Assembly (NCBI GenBank): GCA_900550465.1
Contig: URSC01000004.1
Coordinates: forward strand, 124,001 to 188,000
Reading direction: 5' to 3'
Origin: an uncultured Alistipes sp.
GTDB lineage: Bacteria > Bacteroidota > Bacteroidia > Bacteroidales > UBA932
DNA length: 64,000 bases
Positions 8,048-16,557 of this stretch are shown piece by piece. The position numbers and the translations under genes are program-made. Position 1 is the stretch's first letter. Every line of letters starts with the position of its first letter. Below the pieces are notes generated by a model. It had not been told where the DNA came from, searched no databases, and saw only the letters and a list, made by a program, of their open reading frames with translations.

Positions 8048-9328
8048 ATGGTACCTTTCGTAGAAACAATAAAAACAAAAGAAGCATTAATTGAAGAATG
8101 CAAGAAGGGTTTTAAAGATTACCAAAGTGGTAAAATCTCCAAAAATGATTTCTGCATGTACTTTGGGTTCACTCATGGAGAAGCCATAACAAAATTCTAC
8201 CCTTCTAATCCAGGCGAACTACTAACAGATGGAGGATTTAACTCTGGAAGTGAAGCATATTTCAATGGAGGAATTAATGCATGGAAAAATCTACGAGATG
8301 GTAAATACACATTTCCTCTGATTAAAGTAAGTAGTTCTAATGACTTTCATAAAAGTAATGCTCCTCTTCAGAAAATCTGGTTCGGTACTCCAGGCAGCGG
8401 AAAGTCATATGCTGTAAAGAAGTTCATAAAGGACAGGAACGGAGAGATGTTCCGTACTACTTTCCATCCTGACAGTGACTATGCGACATTTGTGGGTTCG
8501 TACAAGCCTGTGAAGAAAGACAATGGCCTGACATATGAATTTGTCCCGCAAACTTTTACGGAAGCATATATGGCAGCATGGAAAGAGCATGGTGAAGAGT
8601 CCGGTAAAGAAATATTCCTAGTCATCGAGGAAATTAACCGTGGAAACTGCGCCCAGATATTCGGTGACATTTTCCAACTGCTTGACCGTGGCGCGGACGG
8701 AATGTCTGAGTATCCTATAAAGGCAGACAAAGACCTCTGCAAGTATCTGGAATCAGATGAAGCCCTCGGCTCTGGCCATCCCGGCATTGCCGGAGGCAAC
8801 TTGCGGCTTCCTGCCAACCTACACATCTATGCGACCATGAATACTTCTGACCAGAGCCTCTTCCCGATGGACAGTGCGTTTAAGCGGCGTTGGGACTGGG
8901 AGTATGTCCCCATTGACCTGAAATGTCTGGAGTCACAGTTCAAAATCACCATAGGTGATACAGTCTACAGTTGGCCGTCATTTCTTGAAAAGGTCAATGA
9001 GCGTATCCATACACTCTCCGACTCCGAAGACAAGCAGATGGGCAACTTCATCATAAAGAACGATGTGGGAGTGGAAGAGTTCAAGAGCAAAGTGATGTTC
9101 TACCTCTGGAGCGAAGTGTGCAAGGAATACGAGAAGTCCGGTTCATTCTTCAAGAACAAACGCAGCGGTGATGCAGAGTTCACTTTCAACAGTCTCTTTC
9201 CCACAAACGATGTGACAAACTCCATCCTCCAGGGTTTTATGGAATATCTTGGAGTGGATGCAGTTTCTACTCCTCAGCCATCAGGACAGCCTGATACCGA
9301 TAGCGAATCACACTCAGAAGCACAGTAA
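8048..9328 (+). CDS. McrB-like GTPase/AAA+ motor of a LlaJI-type restriction system
   Basis: The protein has 426 residues from ATG 8048, eight bases after the methyltransferase stop. A GTG at 8003 would overlap that gene and is less likely. A short N-terminal domain, probably for DNA recognition, precedes the AAA+ core. Walker A is GTPGSGKS (113-120), Walker B is FLVIEEINRGNCAQIFGDIF (about 185-205), and the McrB signature ATMNTSDQS (about residue 262) is a variant of MNTADRS that marks GTP-using McrB motors. It assembles with the McrC-like protein into a translocating nuclease. Its stop overlaps the next start (TAATG). Confidence 0.9.
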   Translation: MVPFVETIKTKEALIEECKKGFKDYQSGKISKNDFCMYFGFTHGEAITKFYPSNPGELLTDGGFNSGSEAYFNGGINAWKNLRDGKYTFPLIKVSSSNDFHKSNAPLQKIWFGTPGSGKSYAVKKFIKDRNGEMFRTTFHPDSDYATFVGSYKPVKKDNGLTYEFVPQTFTEAYMAAWKEHGEESGKEIFLVIEEINRGNCAQIFGDIFQLLDRGADGMSEYPIKADKDLCKYLESDEALGSGHPGIAGGNLRLPANLHIYATMNTSDQSLFPMDSAFKRRWDWEYVPIDLKCLESQFKITIGDTVYSWPSFLEKVNERIHTLSDSEDKQMGNFIIKNDVGVEEFKSKVMFYLWSEVCKEYEKSGSFFKNKRSGDAEFTFNSLFPTNDVTNSILQGFMEYLGVDAVSTPQPSGQPDTDSESHSEAQ

Positions 9329-11082
9329 TGAGAATCCTCTTTGAAGACCAGACCTACAGCCCCGACCTTTTGAAAGCATGGGGACTTGAAGCGTTCATGT
9401 TCACAGGTAGGGACGGAAGTGATGCCATACTCCCGTATGTCGGCTATGTTCATTCTTCAAAGATCAACGACTCCATCTTCATCCTGCCCAAAGTCTTCCT
9501 CTTTCAGGGAACCGGGAATATTGACCAGAAAAACTCCAAACCTGAAATAGCATTCGGCAAATACGGCATTGAGGATGTCATGGAAATATCCCCGGAACGG
9601 AATATCCTCAAACAGGACGGACTTGACAGAGTGCTGTTCGGACTTTCGACATGGATATACCGGGCCATCGACAAATATTCTGCACGTCATTCCCATAGCG
9701 ACATCATCCGACGCTCTCACATACAGGGAGTTACTTCGCATAGCGGAGACAGCGACTCGACTCTTTTGGACACCATCCTCGCGCTGCTTGATTTCAACAG
9801 AGAGCACTCCAATCTGTTCACATACATAACGATAATCAGTTCCACCGGCAAGGACAAGATACACTGGGCGAAGACCATCAGCAAAGTCCGGCCAGTCATC
9901 CAGGACGGCGAACCTTATTATACCGAGTTTCGCAGCAAGAGCAAGGCCGTCAACTACGATGAGCAACTGATAGTTCTCTACTATTCCGTCCTGCAATACC
10001 TCAACAGACAATATTTCTTTCCCGTCAGGACGAACTTCAACTACGACCTCATCACGCCCCCCAAGATAGAATCATTGATAGAGTCCGGCCGAGGAACCAA
10101 ACTTCTGCGCACAATCCGCCGCAGATACTTCAAGGATGAACTTGTCCGTCTCTGGAAACTCCTTTACGCCTTCTTTGACAAGTCGGAATCCATCCGCTCC
10201 GGTAAGACCCGGGACGAAGCCCTCCTTGCCCGCTCGTTCAACCTTGTTTTCGAAGAGATGGTTGACTGTCTCATTGGAAATGAGGATAAGGATGAAGATG
10301 GCATCCTCTCACGCCTGAAGGACAACAAAGACGGCAAAAGGATAGACCATATCTATAAAGACCGCTCAATGCTTGACGACGGTCAGATCTACTACATAGG
10401 TGACAGCAAATACTATTTCTACGGATCGGACATAGGACCGGAATCCATCTACAAGCAGTTCACCTACGCCAAGAACATCATTCAGTTGAATATTGACATT
10501 TTCAACAAGGAGGAGCAGAGACGCAGGCCGGAAGAAAAAGCCGTTATCAGAGGTGTCCGTTACCGTGACCCGCTCACAGAGGGCTACAACCCTACCCCTA
10601 ACTTCTTTGTCCGGGGTTATATCCATCCGGACGACCTCACTGAAGGCCATGCAGACTACGGCAATGACCGCCTCAAACGCTTCCGCAGGCAGGACATACC
10701 GATAAACAGCCATTTTCCCGGACGGCCTTTTGACCGCGACACCCTAGTGCTTACGGCCTATAACATCAACTTTCTCTTTGTCCTCGCCTCGTATGTAAAC
10801 ACTGCCGACAACGACAACATTCGCACACGTATCCATGACTGCTTCCGGAAAGACCTCATCAGAGTATATAACGAAAAATACGACTTTTTCAAAGTCACGC
10901 CGTTAAAGGACGACATTCCTACATTTGTTCGTAGGTATTTTCAAGAATATATAGGCAGAATGTATCATCCGGAAAGAGCCGGTTTTATATGGTTTGCATT
11001 CGATAAAGGTAGTGAGAATATCACAACCTTATGTGCTTCTTTAGGAGTAGACGTTTTAATAGAACCAGCGCTGCTTGTCTGA
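9328..11082 (+). CDS. McrC / LlaJI-like restriction endonuclease subunit
   Basis: The 584-residue protein is coupled to the McrB-like gene by a TAATG overlap. An N-terminal beta-rich region (about residues 1-150) probably docks on the motor. A PD-(D/E)xK-type nuclease core is suggested by DDGQIYYIGDSKYYFYG, where Asp358 and the Ser-Lys pair sit as in D-x(n)-D/E-x-K folds. The C-terminus has many aromatic and charged residues and no further recognisable domain. Together with the upstream C5 methyltransferase, this forms a GTP-dependent modification-restriction system resembling LlaJI rather than the methylation-dependent McrBC. The exact site specificity is unknown. Confidence 0.8.
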   Translation: MRILFEDQTYSPDLLKAWGLEAFMFTGRDGSDAILPYVGYVHSSKINDSIFILPKVFLFQGTGNIDQKNSKPEIAFGKYGIEDVMEISPERNILKQDGLDRVLFGLSTWIYRAIDKYSARHSHSDIIRRSHIQGVTSHSGDSDSTLLDTILALLDFNREHSNLFTYITIISSTGKDKIHWAKTISKVRPVIQDGEPYYTEFRSKSKAVNYDEQLIVLYYSVLQYLNRQYFFPVRTNFNYDLITPPKIESLIESGRGTKLLRTIRRRYFKDELVRLWKLLYAFFDKSESIRSGKTRDEALLARSFNLVFEEMVDCLIGNEDKDEDGILSRLKDNKDGKRIDHIYKDRSMLDDGQIYYIGDSKYYFYGSDIGPESIYKQFTYAKNIIQLNIDIFNKEEQRRRPEEKAVIRGVRYRDPLTEGYNPTPNFFVRGYIHPDDLTEGHADYGNDRLKRFRRQDIPINSHFPGRPFDRDTLVLTAYNINFLFVLASYVNTADNDNIRTRIHDCFRKDLIRVYNEKYDFFKVTPLKDDIPTFVRRYFQEYIGRMYHPERAGFIWFAFDKGSENITTLCASLGVDVLIEPALLV

Positions 11083-11210
11083 ATTGTTAGTTATGCGTGC
11101 CACAGAAGAATGTGTAGAATCAATCTGTCATGAGCAGTAGCCGAACTATTCCTGACTTGTTGTAAATAAGTTCTATATTGCGCGAAAATATAACTTGATG
11201 TGTAATAACT

Positions 11211-11984
11211 ATGAGTGTATCTAGAAATATTTGGTCAAAAGAAGAGTTGATAGTGGCTCTTTCATTGTATTTTCAATTGCCGTTCGGTAGGCTGAACCAT
11301 ACGACAAAGGAAGTAATAGAATTGGCAGGGATAATTGGACGTACGCCCAATTCGGTAGCATTACGTTTGTCAAATTATGCGGCATGTGATCCATATATTA
11401 TCAATTCTGGACGAAAAGGGATGCAGGGAGGTGTTTCTGTTTGTATGCCGGTATGGAAAGAATATGAACATGACCGAGAAAAACTTTTTTATGATGCGGA
11501 AATGATACTTGCTGACATGAAGAACGAAACCATAGAAAAACGATTAAAAATAAATTATGTGGATTTGGAAGGGAAAGATAAGTTGTCCTATATAAAACAG
11601 CGTGTGAACCAAGATGCTTTCAGGGCAATGATTCTAAATAACTACGCAGGGAGGTGCGCAATAACAGGAATAAATATTGAATCATTATTAGTGGCAAGCC
11701 ATATAATACCATGGTCCATAAATGATAGAGAAAGGTTAAACCCTGAAAACGGTATTTGTCTGTCCCCACTATATGATAAGGCTTTTGATTGCGGACTTAT
11801 AAGTATTCTTCCAAATTACGAGATAGTGTTGTCGAAGGAATTAAAAGAGTATCGAAACGAAATCTTTTATAATGTGAGTTTTGCGCCAATAGAGCATACT
11901 AAAATAGTTTTGCCTGAAGAGCATAGACCAAATCCTGTATTCTTACAATACCATATGGAAAATATCTTTGCAGCACATAATTAA
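11211..11984 (+). CDS. HNH endonuclease
   Basis: The protein has 257 residues. The N-terminal 60 residues (WSKEELIVALSLYFQLPF, then GRTPNSVALRLSNY) form a small helical domain that is common ahead of HNH_2 nucleases. The C-terminal HNH core runs CAITGINIESLLVASHIIPWS (His near residue 163), NPENGICLSP and YDKAFDCGLI. It cuts DNA through a beta-beta-alpha-metal site. It follows the LlaJI-like genes by 128 bp on the same strand, so it may be a second restriction nuclease of that cluster or an independent gene. Confidence 0.85.
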   Translation: MSVSRNIWSKEELIVALSLYFQLPFGRLNHTTKEVIELAGIIGRTPNSVALRLSNYAACDPYIINSGRKGMQGGVSVCMPVWKEYEHDREKLFYDAEMILADMKNETIEKRLKINYVDLEGKDKLSYIKQRVNQDAFRAMILNNYAGRCAITGINIESLLVASHIIPWSINDRERLNPENGICLSPLYDKAFDCGLISILPNYEIVLSKELKEYRNEIFYNVSFAPIEHTKIVLPEEHRPNPVFLQYHMENIFAAHN

Positions 11985-12002
11985 GATTATGATAGATATA
12001 GC

Positions 12003-12033
12003 TACATTATTTTAATCAAGATTAAATAATGTA
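12003..12033. terminator. Long AT-rich hairpin between HNH gene and second ATPase pair
   Basis: The arms TACATTATTTTAATC and GATTAAATAATGTA pair with one bulged T around a 2-nt loop. The hairpin lies 19 bp after the HNH stop. It may be a bidirectional terminator, though it has no T-tract. Confidence 0.4.
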
Positions 12034-12078
12034 AACCGTCAATATGCCGTAAAAAAATTACGGAATAGAAAAATTTGC

Positions 12079-12086
12079 TATATTTG
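12079..12086 (+). promoter_or_regulatory. -7 promoter box of second ATPase-TOPRIM pair
   Basis: TATATTTG matches TAnnTTTG and ends 24 bp before the ATPase ATG, the same offset as at the rloA gene. There is no clear -33 element. Confidence 0.55.
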
Positions 12087-12110
12087 AAACATATTTCAAT
12101 TTCATAGGAT

Positions 12111-13211
12111 ATGCTGACAAAGTTTGCAGTTACAAATTACCGTGGTTTCAAGGACCGGATAGAGTGGGATTTATCTCACCCGAGCAACTACGAGTTCAAC
12201 ACTCACGTCATAAAGGACGGTGTGGTAAAGAACGGTATTGTGTATGGTCCGAACGGGTCCGGAAAGACTAATTTCAGCCTGGCGTTGTTCGACATTGAGA
12301 ATCATTTGTCTCAGAAATGGAAAAAGCAGGATTATTACCAAAATTTCATTTATGCAGGAAGGGAAAACCTGACTGTGGATTTTGAGTACACATTTAGGTT
12401 CGGCAAGGATCTGATTCAGTATGACTATTCTAAAAATGCTGCCGGTCTTTTGGTGTCTGAAAAATTGAATGTGAATGGTTCGGATATTTTTAAAAAAGGA
12501 GTGGGCACATTTGAGATGTACAGTCCCTTATTTCCTGTCGGGCCATCTGTCGAGGAGAATATCAAGGCCAATGCGAATAACATTTCTATAATAAATTATC
12601 TGCTGACATCTTATCCCTTGAATGCAGATAATTACTTGATCAAACTGCAGCAGTTCGTCGGCTCAATGTTGTGGTTCCGTAATCTGGATATCCGGGAGTT
12701 TATAGGTCTGGACAACAGTGTAACAATGCTGGATGAATACATCATATCAAATAAGTTGATGGACGATTTTGCAGAATTTTTGGAGAAGGTCAGTGGACAG
12801 AATTTTGAGTTTGTTTCGGACCAGACGGGCAAGTTGCTGTTCTGTAAAATCAATAAGGCAGTAGTGCCGTTCCAGGTAATTGCATCGACTGGAACAAGGT
12901 CGTTACAGTTGCTGTATTTTTGGATACATAAGATGAAAGACTCAGCCTCATTCGTATTCATAGACGAATTTGATGCCTTCTATCATTTTAAATTGGCTTT
13001 CGAGGTGTGCCGACGGTTGTTTTCCTTGAATTGCCAGGTGTTCACTTCGTCGCATAATACGTACTTGATGACGAATGACCTGCTGCGTCCTGACTGCAAC
13101 TTCATCTTGAACAATAATAAAATCAAGCCGTTAAGTGAATGTACGGACAAAGAACTTCGTTTCGGTCACAATATAGAGAAATTATTTAGAGGGGGGACAT
13201 TTGAGGTATGA
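12111..13211 (+). CDS. AAA family ATPase, partner of a TOPRIM-like protein (second pair)
   Basis: The protein has 366 residues. The N-terminus MLTKFAVTNYRGF is the usual opening of RecF/SMC-like AAA_15 ATPases. Walker A is YGPNGSGKTN (about 45-54), Walker B is FVFIDEFDAFYHFK (about residue 281), and the switch histidine is in TSSHNTYLMTND. It overlaps the next gene by 4 bp (ATGA), implying a stoichiometric two-protein complex. The layout equals rloA/rloB nearby, but the sequences are clearly different. It resembles AbiL-, PARIS- and OLD-like defence ATPases in general design; which family it belongs to is not certain. Confidence 0.8.
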   Translation: MLTKFAVTNYRGFKDRIEWDLSHPSNYEFNTHVIKDGVVKNGIVYGPNGSGKTNFSLALFDIENHLSQKWKKQDYYQNFIYAGRENLTVDFEYTFRFGKDLIQYDYSKNAAGLLVSEKLNVNGSDIFKKGVGTFEMYSPLFPVGPSVEENIKANANNISIINYLLTSYPLNADNYLIKLQQFVGSMLWFRNLDIREFIGLDNSVTMLDEYIISNKLMDDFAEFLEKVSGQNFEFVSDQTGKLLFCKINKAVVPFQVIASTGTRSLQLLYFWIHKMKDSASFVFIDEFDAFYHFKLAFEVCRRLFSLNCQVFTSSHNTYLMTNDLLRPDCNFILNNNKIKPLSECTDKELRFGHNIEKLFRGGTFEV

Positions 13212-13966
13212 TACTGTTTGTGTTTGAGGGAGAGAGGAGCGAACCGAGGTTGTTCCGTACGATAGAGCAGCTTTACTTTCGTGGGGAAGATGTTATACTG
13301 TGTTCGTACGGTAATGACATATACGAACTTTATCGTGAGATGAGGTCATTAGGAGATGGCGCAGATATCGTTGCGGTTTTGAAAAATAAAGGAAAGGAAG
13401 GCCTGGAGGAAGTTGCCCGGGTCTCTGATTTTTCCGAGGTATATTTGTTTTTCGACTACGACATTCATGATGTCAAAGTCCCTGTTTCTGAATTTAATAC
13501 GAGGCTTCAAAGTATGTTGAATCTCTTCGATGATGAGACGGGTAATGGCAAATTGTATGTTAATTATCCTATGATAGAATCATTGAGGTATACAAAGCGG
13601 TTGCCGGATGATGAGTATGTCCGTTATTCAGTGAGCAGGGAAGAATGCCGCGATTTCAAGCGTAGGGCCGATGAGTTCAGTTATTATCCTAATTGGGATT
13701 TTATACTGTTGAGGAACAAACGGCTCGGAATGGAAAAGCATACGGCGGAAGTCAGTGCTAGCTGGGAGTATTTGAAGGAGCAGAATGTCAAAAAGGCTAA
13801 TTACATCTGCAGCGGAGGGTATGAATGGCCGGCAACTAAAGAAGAAGTGGCTCAAATGAATATTTTTCTGAAACAGAAGGCGAAGTATCAATCAGGAGCC
13901 GATTGTAGGATACCTGTTTTGAATACTTTGCCGATATTTCTGTATGACTATTTCAAAAGAATCTGA
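13208..13966 (+). CDS. TOPRIM-like nuclease partner of AAA ATPase
   Basis: The protein has 252 residues. A TOPRIM-type fold is suggested by an N-terminal acidic strand (ILFVFEGERSEPRLF, with the conserved Glu in the EGxxxEP pattern shared with RloB) and a DxD-type strand (VYLFFDYDIHD, about residue 81). The remaining 160 residues are helical and contain YPMIESLRYTKRLPDDEYV, as in RloB/AbiLii relatives. The start codon overlaps the ATPase stop. It is presumably the effector nuclease of a two-gene phage-defence system, second of its kind within 9 kb. The fold call rests on the two motifs only. Confidence 0.68.
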   Translation: MILFVFEGERSEPRLFRTIEQLYFRGEDVILCSYGNDIYELYREMRSLGDGADIVAVLKNKGKEGLEEVARVSDFSEVYLFFDYDIHDVKVPVSEFNTRLQSMLNLFDDETGNGKLYVNYPMIESLRYTKRLPDDEYVRYSVSREECRDFKRRADEFSYYPNWDFILLRNKRLGMEKHTAEVSASWEYLKEQNVKKANYICSGGYEWPATKEEVAQMNIFLKQKAKYQSGADCRIPVLNTLPIFLYDYFKRI

Positions 13967-13967
13967 A

Positions 13968-13999
13968 TTTGGAGTTATCCCCCGAAAACACTAAGTTTG
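13968..13999 (+). promoter_or_regulatory. Promoter of the GH105/88 gene
   Basis: TTTG at 13968-13971, a 20-bp spacer and TAAGTTTG at 13992-13999 form a complete Bacteroidota promoter. It starts at the end of the preceding TOPRIM gene and marks the right border of the defence island. Confidence 0.72.
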
Positions 14000-14024
14000 C
14001 CCCGCATTTTAAAGGAACCGTTAT

Positions 14025-15161
14025 ATGAAAAAACACATCGTGACGATAATGGCGTTGATGGCGCTGGTGACAGTGGGGGCTGGGGCGCAGGCTCCTGAGG
14101 CTCAGGAGGTAAAATCTATGCTTAGGCTTGTGGCTGACTGGGAGAGGGCGAATCATCTGATAGATGAGGGGGAGCACGGCGATCTGGCCTGGACGCAGGC
14201 GGCGCTGTATGTGGGGATGCTGGACTGGGCCGAGGTGGCCGAGAAGGAGGATGGTGATGACAGCTATTATCAGTGGATAAGGAGGATAGGGCGGAGAAAC
14301 AGCTGGCAGACGGGGAAGATGATGTATCATGCGGACGATATTGCGGTGTCGCAGGCGTGGCTTGCCATGTATGAGAAATACCGGGAGCGCAATATGCTGC
14401 TGCCGACACTGGCGCGGACGGAGTTCGTGCTCAGGTATCCCTCGTGCAGCACTCTCGAACTGGACTATACGGATGGGGCGACTCTCGAGCGCTGGTCCTG
14501 GTGCGACGCGCTGTTCATGGCTCCTCCGGTGTATGCGAGGATGTATGTCCTGACCGGAAGGCCGGAGTTCCTGGAGTTCATGGACCGTGAGTACAAGGCT
14601 ACCTATGAATATCTGTACGATAAGGAGGCCCGGCTCTTCTACCGCGACTGGCGGTATTTCGACAACGTGGAGGCCAACGGCGAGAAGGTCTTCTGGGGCC
14701 GCGGCAACGGCTGGGTATTAGGCGGCCTTGCGGAGCTGCTGCAGATTCTCCCGGAGACAAACGCCTACAGGGATTTCTACGAGGACCTTTTCGTGAATCT
14801 GGCCGCGAGACTGGCCGGGCTTCAGAGTCCTGACGGCTACTGGCATGCGAGCCTGCTGGATCCGGCGTCCTATCCCTCGCCCGAGACCAGCGCGACCGGC
14901 TTTATCGTCTACGGCCTGGCCTATGGGGTAAACGCCGGACTTCTCGATGCGGCGACTTTCACCCCGGTGATTCTCAAAGGCTGGAAGGCCCTGACCGATG
15001 CCGTGGAGCCGGACGGCAAGCTCGGCTGGGTACAGCCCATCGGCGCGGACCCCAAGAAGGTAACCCGCGAGATGACCGAGGTCTACGGTGTCGGGGCGTT
15101 CCTGGCTGCAGGAGTTCAGGTCTATACGATGTTGAGCGGTGCCGGGGACAATGGAAGATAG
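14025..15161 (+). CDS. Glycoside hydrolase family 88/105 (unsaturated uronyl hydrolase)
   Basis: The protein has 378 residues with a Sec signal peptide (MKKHIVTIMALMALVTVGAGAQA), so it is periplasmic. The body is an (alpha/alpha)6 barrel with the family landmarks YHADDIAVSQAWLAMY, WGRGNGWVLGGLAELL and ETSATGFIVYGLAYGV. These enzymes hydrate the 4,5-unsaturated uronic acid left by polysaccharide lyases (YteR/RhiN for rhamnogalacturonan). No lyase or SusCD pair is nearby, so the natural glycan is unknown. The stop overlaps the MutT start by 11 bp. Confidence 0.88.
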   Translation: MKKHIVTIMALMALVTVGAGAQAPEAQEVKSMLRLVADWERANHLIDEGEHGDLAWTQAALYVGMLDWAEVAEKEDGDDSYYQWIRRIGRRNSWQTGKMMYHADDIAVSQAWLAMYEKYRERNMLLPTLARTEFVLRYPSCSTLELDYTDGATLERWSWCDALFMAPPVYARMYVLTGRPEFLEFMDREYKATYEYLYDKEARLFYRDWRYFDNVEANGEKVFWGRGNGWVLGGLAELLQILPETNAYRDFYEDLFVNLAARLAGLQSPDGYWHASLLDPASYPSPETSATGFIVYGLAYGVNAGLLDAATFTPVILKGWKALTDAVEPDGKLGWVQPIGADPKKVTREMTEVYGVGAFLAAGVQVYTMLSGAGDNGR

Positions 15162-15546
15162 GCGGAGGATAGAGGTGGTGGCGGCGGTCATCCATAAAGA
15201 CGGCCGCATCCTGGCGACTCAGCGCGGTTACGGGGAGTTCAAGGACAAGTGGGAGTTCCCTGGCGGCAAGATGGAGGCGGGAGAGAGCCGGGAGGAGGCT
15301 CTGAGGCGGGAAATCCGGGAGGAACTGGATGCGGAAATCCACATTGACAATTTCCTCTGTACGGTGGAGTACGACTATCCATCATTTCACCTGACGATGC
15401 ACTGCTATCTCTGCACTGTCGCGTCAGGAGTGCTGACGCTCAAGGAGCATGAATCGGCCGGCTGGCTTTCGGCCGGAGCTCTGGAGTCAGTCGACTGGCT
15501 GCCTGCCGACATACAGATCATTCCTATCATAAGAAAGTGCCTGTAA
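15151..15546 (+). CDS. NUDIX hydrolase, MutT / 8-oxo-dGTP diphosphatase type
   Basis: The protein has 131 residues from ATG 15151; a GTG at 15139 is possible but further inside the previous gene. The Nudix box (GGKMEAGESREEALRREIRE, continuing EELDAE) is complete. The C-terminus has the MutT-type WLPADIQII segment. It hydrolyses oxidised or non-canonical NTPs to monophosphates. Its coupling to a periplasmic glycosidase gene has no obvious functional sense and probably only reflects compact packing. Confidence 0.88.
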   Translation: MEDRRRIEVVAAVIHKDGRILATQRGYGEFKDKWEFPGGKMEAGESREEALRREIREELDAEIHIDNFLCTVEYDYPSFHLTMHCYLCTVASGVLTLKEHESAGWLSAGALESVDWLPADIQIIPIIRKCL

Positions 15547-15584
15547 TACAGTTGCTCCGGTATAACTTACGGGGTGGCGCCGAT

Positions 15585-15617
15585 GTTACATAACGGTTAA
15601 AATACCGTTACATCGGG
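15585..15617 (+). promoter_or_regulatory. Putative Pho box: three tandem 11-bp repeats
   Basis: GTTACATAACG, GTTAAAATACC and GTTACATCGGG follow each other in exact 11-bp phase, the geometry of PhoB binding sites. The middle also reads as the palindrome TAACGGT-TAAAAT-ACCGTTA (15591-15610). It ends 20 bp upstream of the -33 element of the pst promoter, where an activator would sit. PhoB binding is inference from geometry and from the downstream genes. Confidence 0.65.
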
Positions 15618-15637
15618 ATGAAACCTGACGGCGGGTC

Positions 15638-15667
15638 TTGCACACTCCGCAGAGGCCAGTATCTTTG
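15638..15667 (+). promoter_or_regulatory. Promoter of the pst-phoU operon
   Basis: TTG at 15638-15640, a 19-bp spacer and TATCTTTG at 15660-15667 match the Bacteroidota promoter. It lies 35 bp before the pstS ATG and directly downstream of the Pho box. Confidence 0.75.
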
Positions 15668-15702
15668 CGGCCTGCCGGGACAAATCCTGGCTGAATACAG
15701 AG

Positions 15703-16557
15703 ATGAACCGTAAAAAGATTCTTATTTCCGTATTTACTGCAATGCTCACTGCCGGGTTGGCTCAAGCTCAGCGGGTCAAGGGCAGCGACACTCTTCTTCC
15801 ACTTACACAAGAACTTGCTGAAGAATATCTCGAGGAGCATCCCGAGGGGGAGGTCATCGTCACCGGCGGCGGCTCAGGGGTCGGCATAGCGGCTCTGATG
15901 GAGAATACGACCGATATCGCCATGGCCTCGAGACGCATCAAGTTCGGGGAGAAAATGAAGTTCGCCGAGGCCGGTCTGGAGGCCAGGGAGGTCATCGTGG
16001 CTTACGATGCCCTGGCGGTGGTGGTCAATCCCTCCAATCCTGTCACTCAGCTTACCCGCGAGCAGCTCGAGGGCATTTTCAGGGGCAAGATTACCAACTG
16101 GAAGGAGGTGGGCGGAGAGGATTGTAAGATAGTGGTCTACTCCCGCGAGACGTCCTCCGGTACCTATGAGTTCTTCAAGGAAAGCGTCCTGGACAATAAG
16201 AACTACATGAGCAGCATCCTCTCGATGCCCGCGACCGGGGCCATCATCCAGTCGGTCAAGCAGACCAAGGGCGCCATCGGCTATATCGGACTGGCCTACC
16301 TCAACAGGTATGTGAAGCCTCTGGCGGTGTCCTACGACGGAGGCGGGCATTATGCGGTGCCCTCTGTGGAGACAGCGGCCGACGGCTCCTATCCTATAGT
16401 CCGTCCGCTGTATTACTACTATGATGCGACCAGGGAGCAGGCTGTAAGCTCCTTCATATCATACGCCCTTTCCCCTGCAGGACAGCAGTCGGTCCTCGAG
16501 CAGGGTTTCGTACCGGTGAAAATGGAGGGTGACGGCGGGGAGGCCGCGGAGAGATGA
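15703..16557 (+). CDS. pstS: Phosphate ABC transporter substrate-binding protein PstS
   Basis: The 284-residue protein has a signal peptide (about residues 1-22, ending AQA). The mature start RVKGSDTLLPLTQELAEEYL and the segments TGGGSGVGIAALMENTTDIAMASR and YSRETSSGTYEFFKE line the phosphate pocket of PstS proteins. It captures phosphate in the periplasm for PstCAB. It is the first gene of the operon and overlaps pstC by 4 bp. Confidence 0.93.
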   Translation: MNRKKILISVFTAMLTAGLAQAQRVKGSDTLLPLTQELAEEYLEEHPEGEVIVTGGGSGVGIAALMENTTDIAMASRRIKFGEKMKFAEAGLEAREVIVAYDALAVVVNPSNPVTQLTREQLEGIFRGKITNWKEVGGEDCKIVVYSRETSSGTYEFFKESVLDNKNYMSSILSMPATGAIIQSVKQTKGAIGYIGLAYLNRYVKPLAVSYDGGGHYAVPSVETAADGSYPIVRPLYYYYDATREQAVSSFISYALSPAGQQSVLEQGFVPVKMEGDGGEAAER

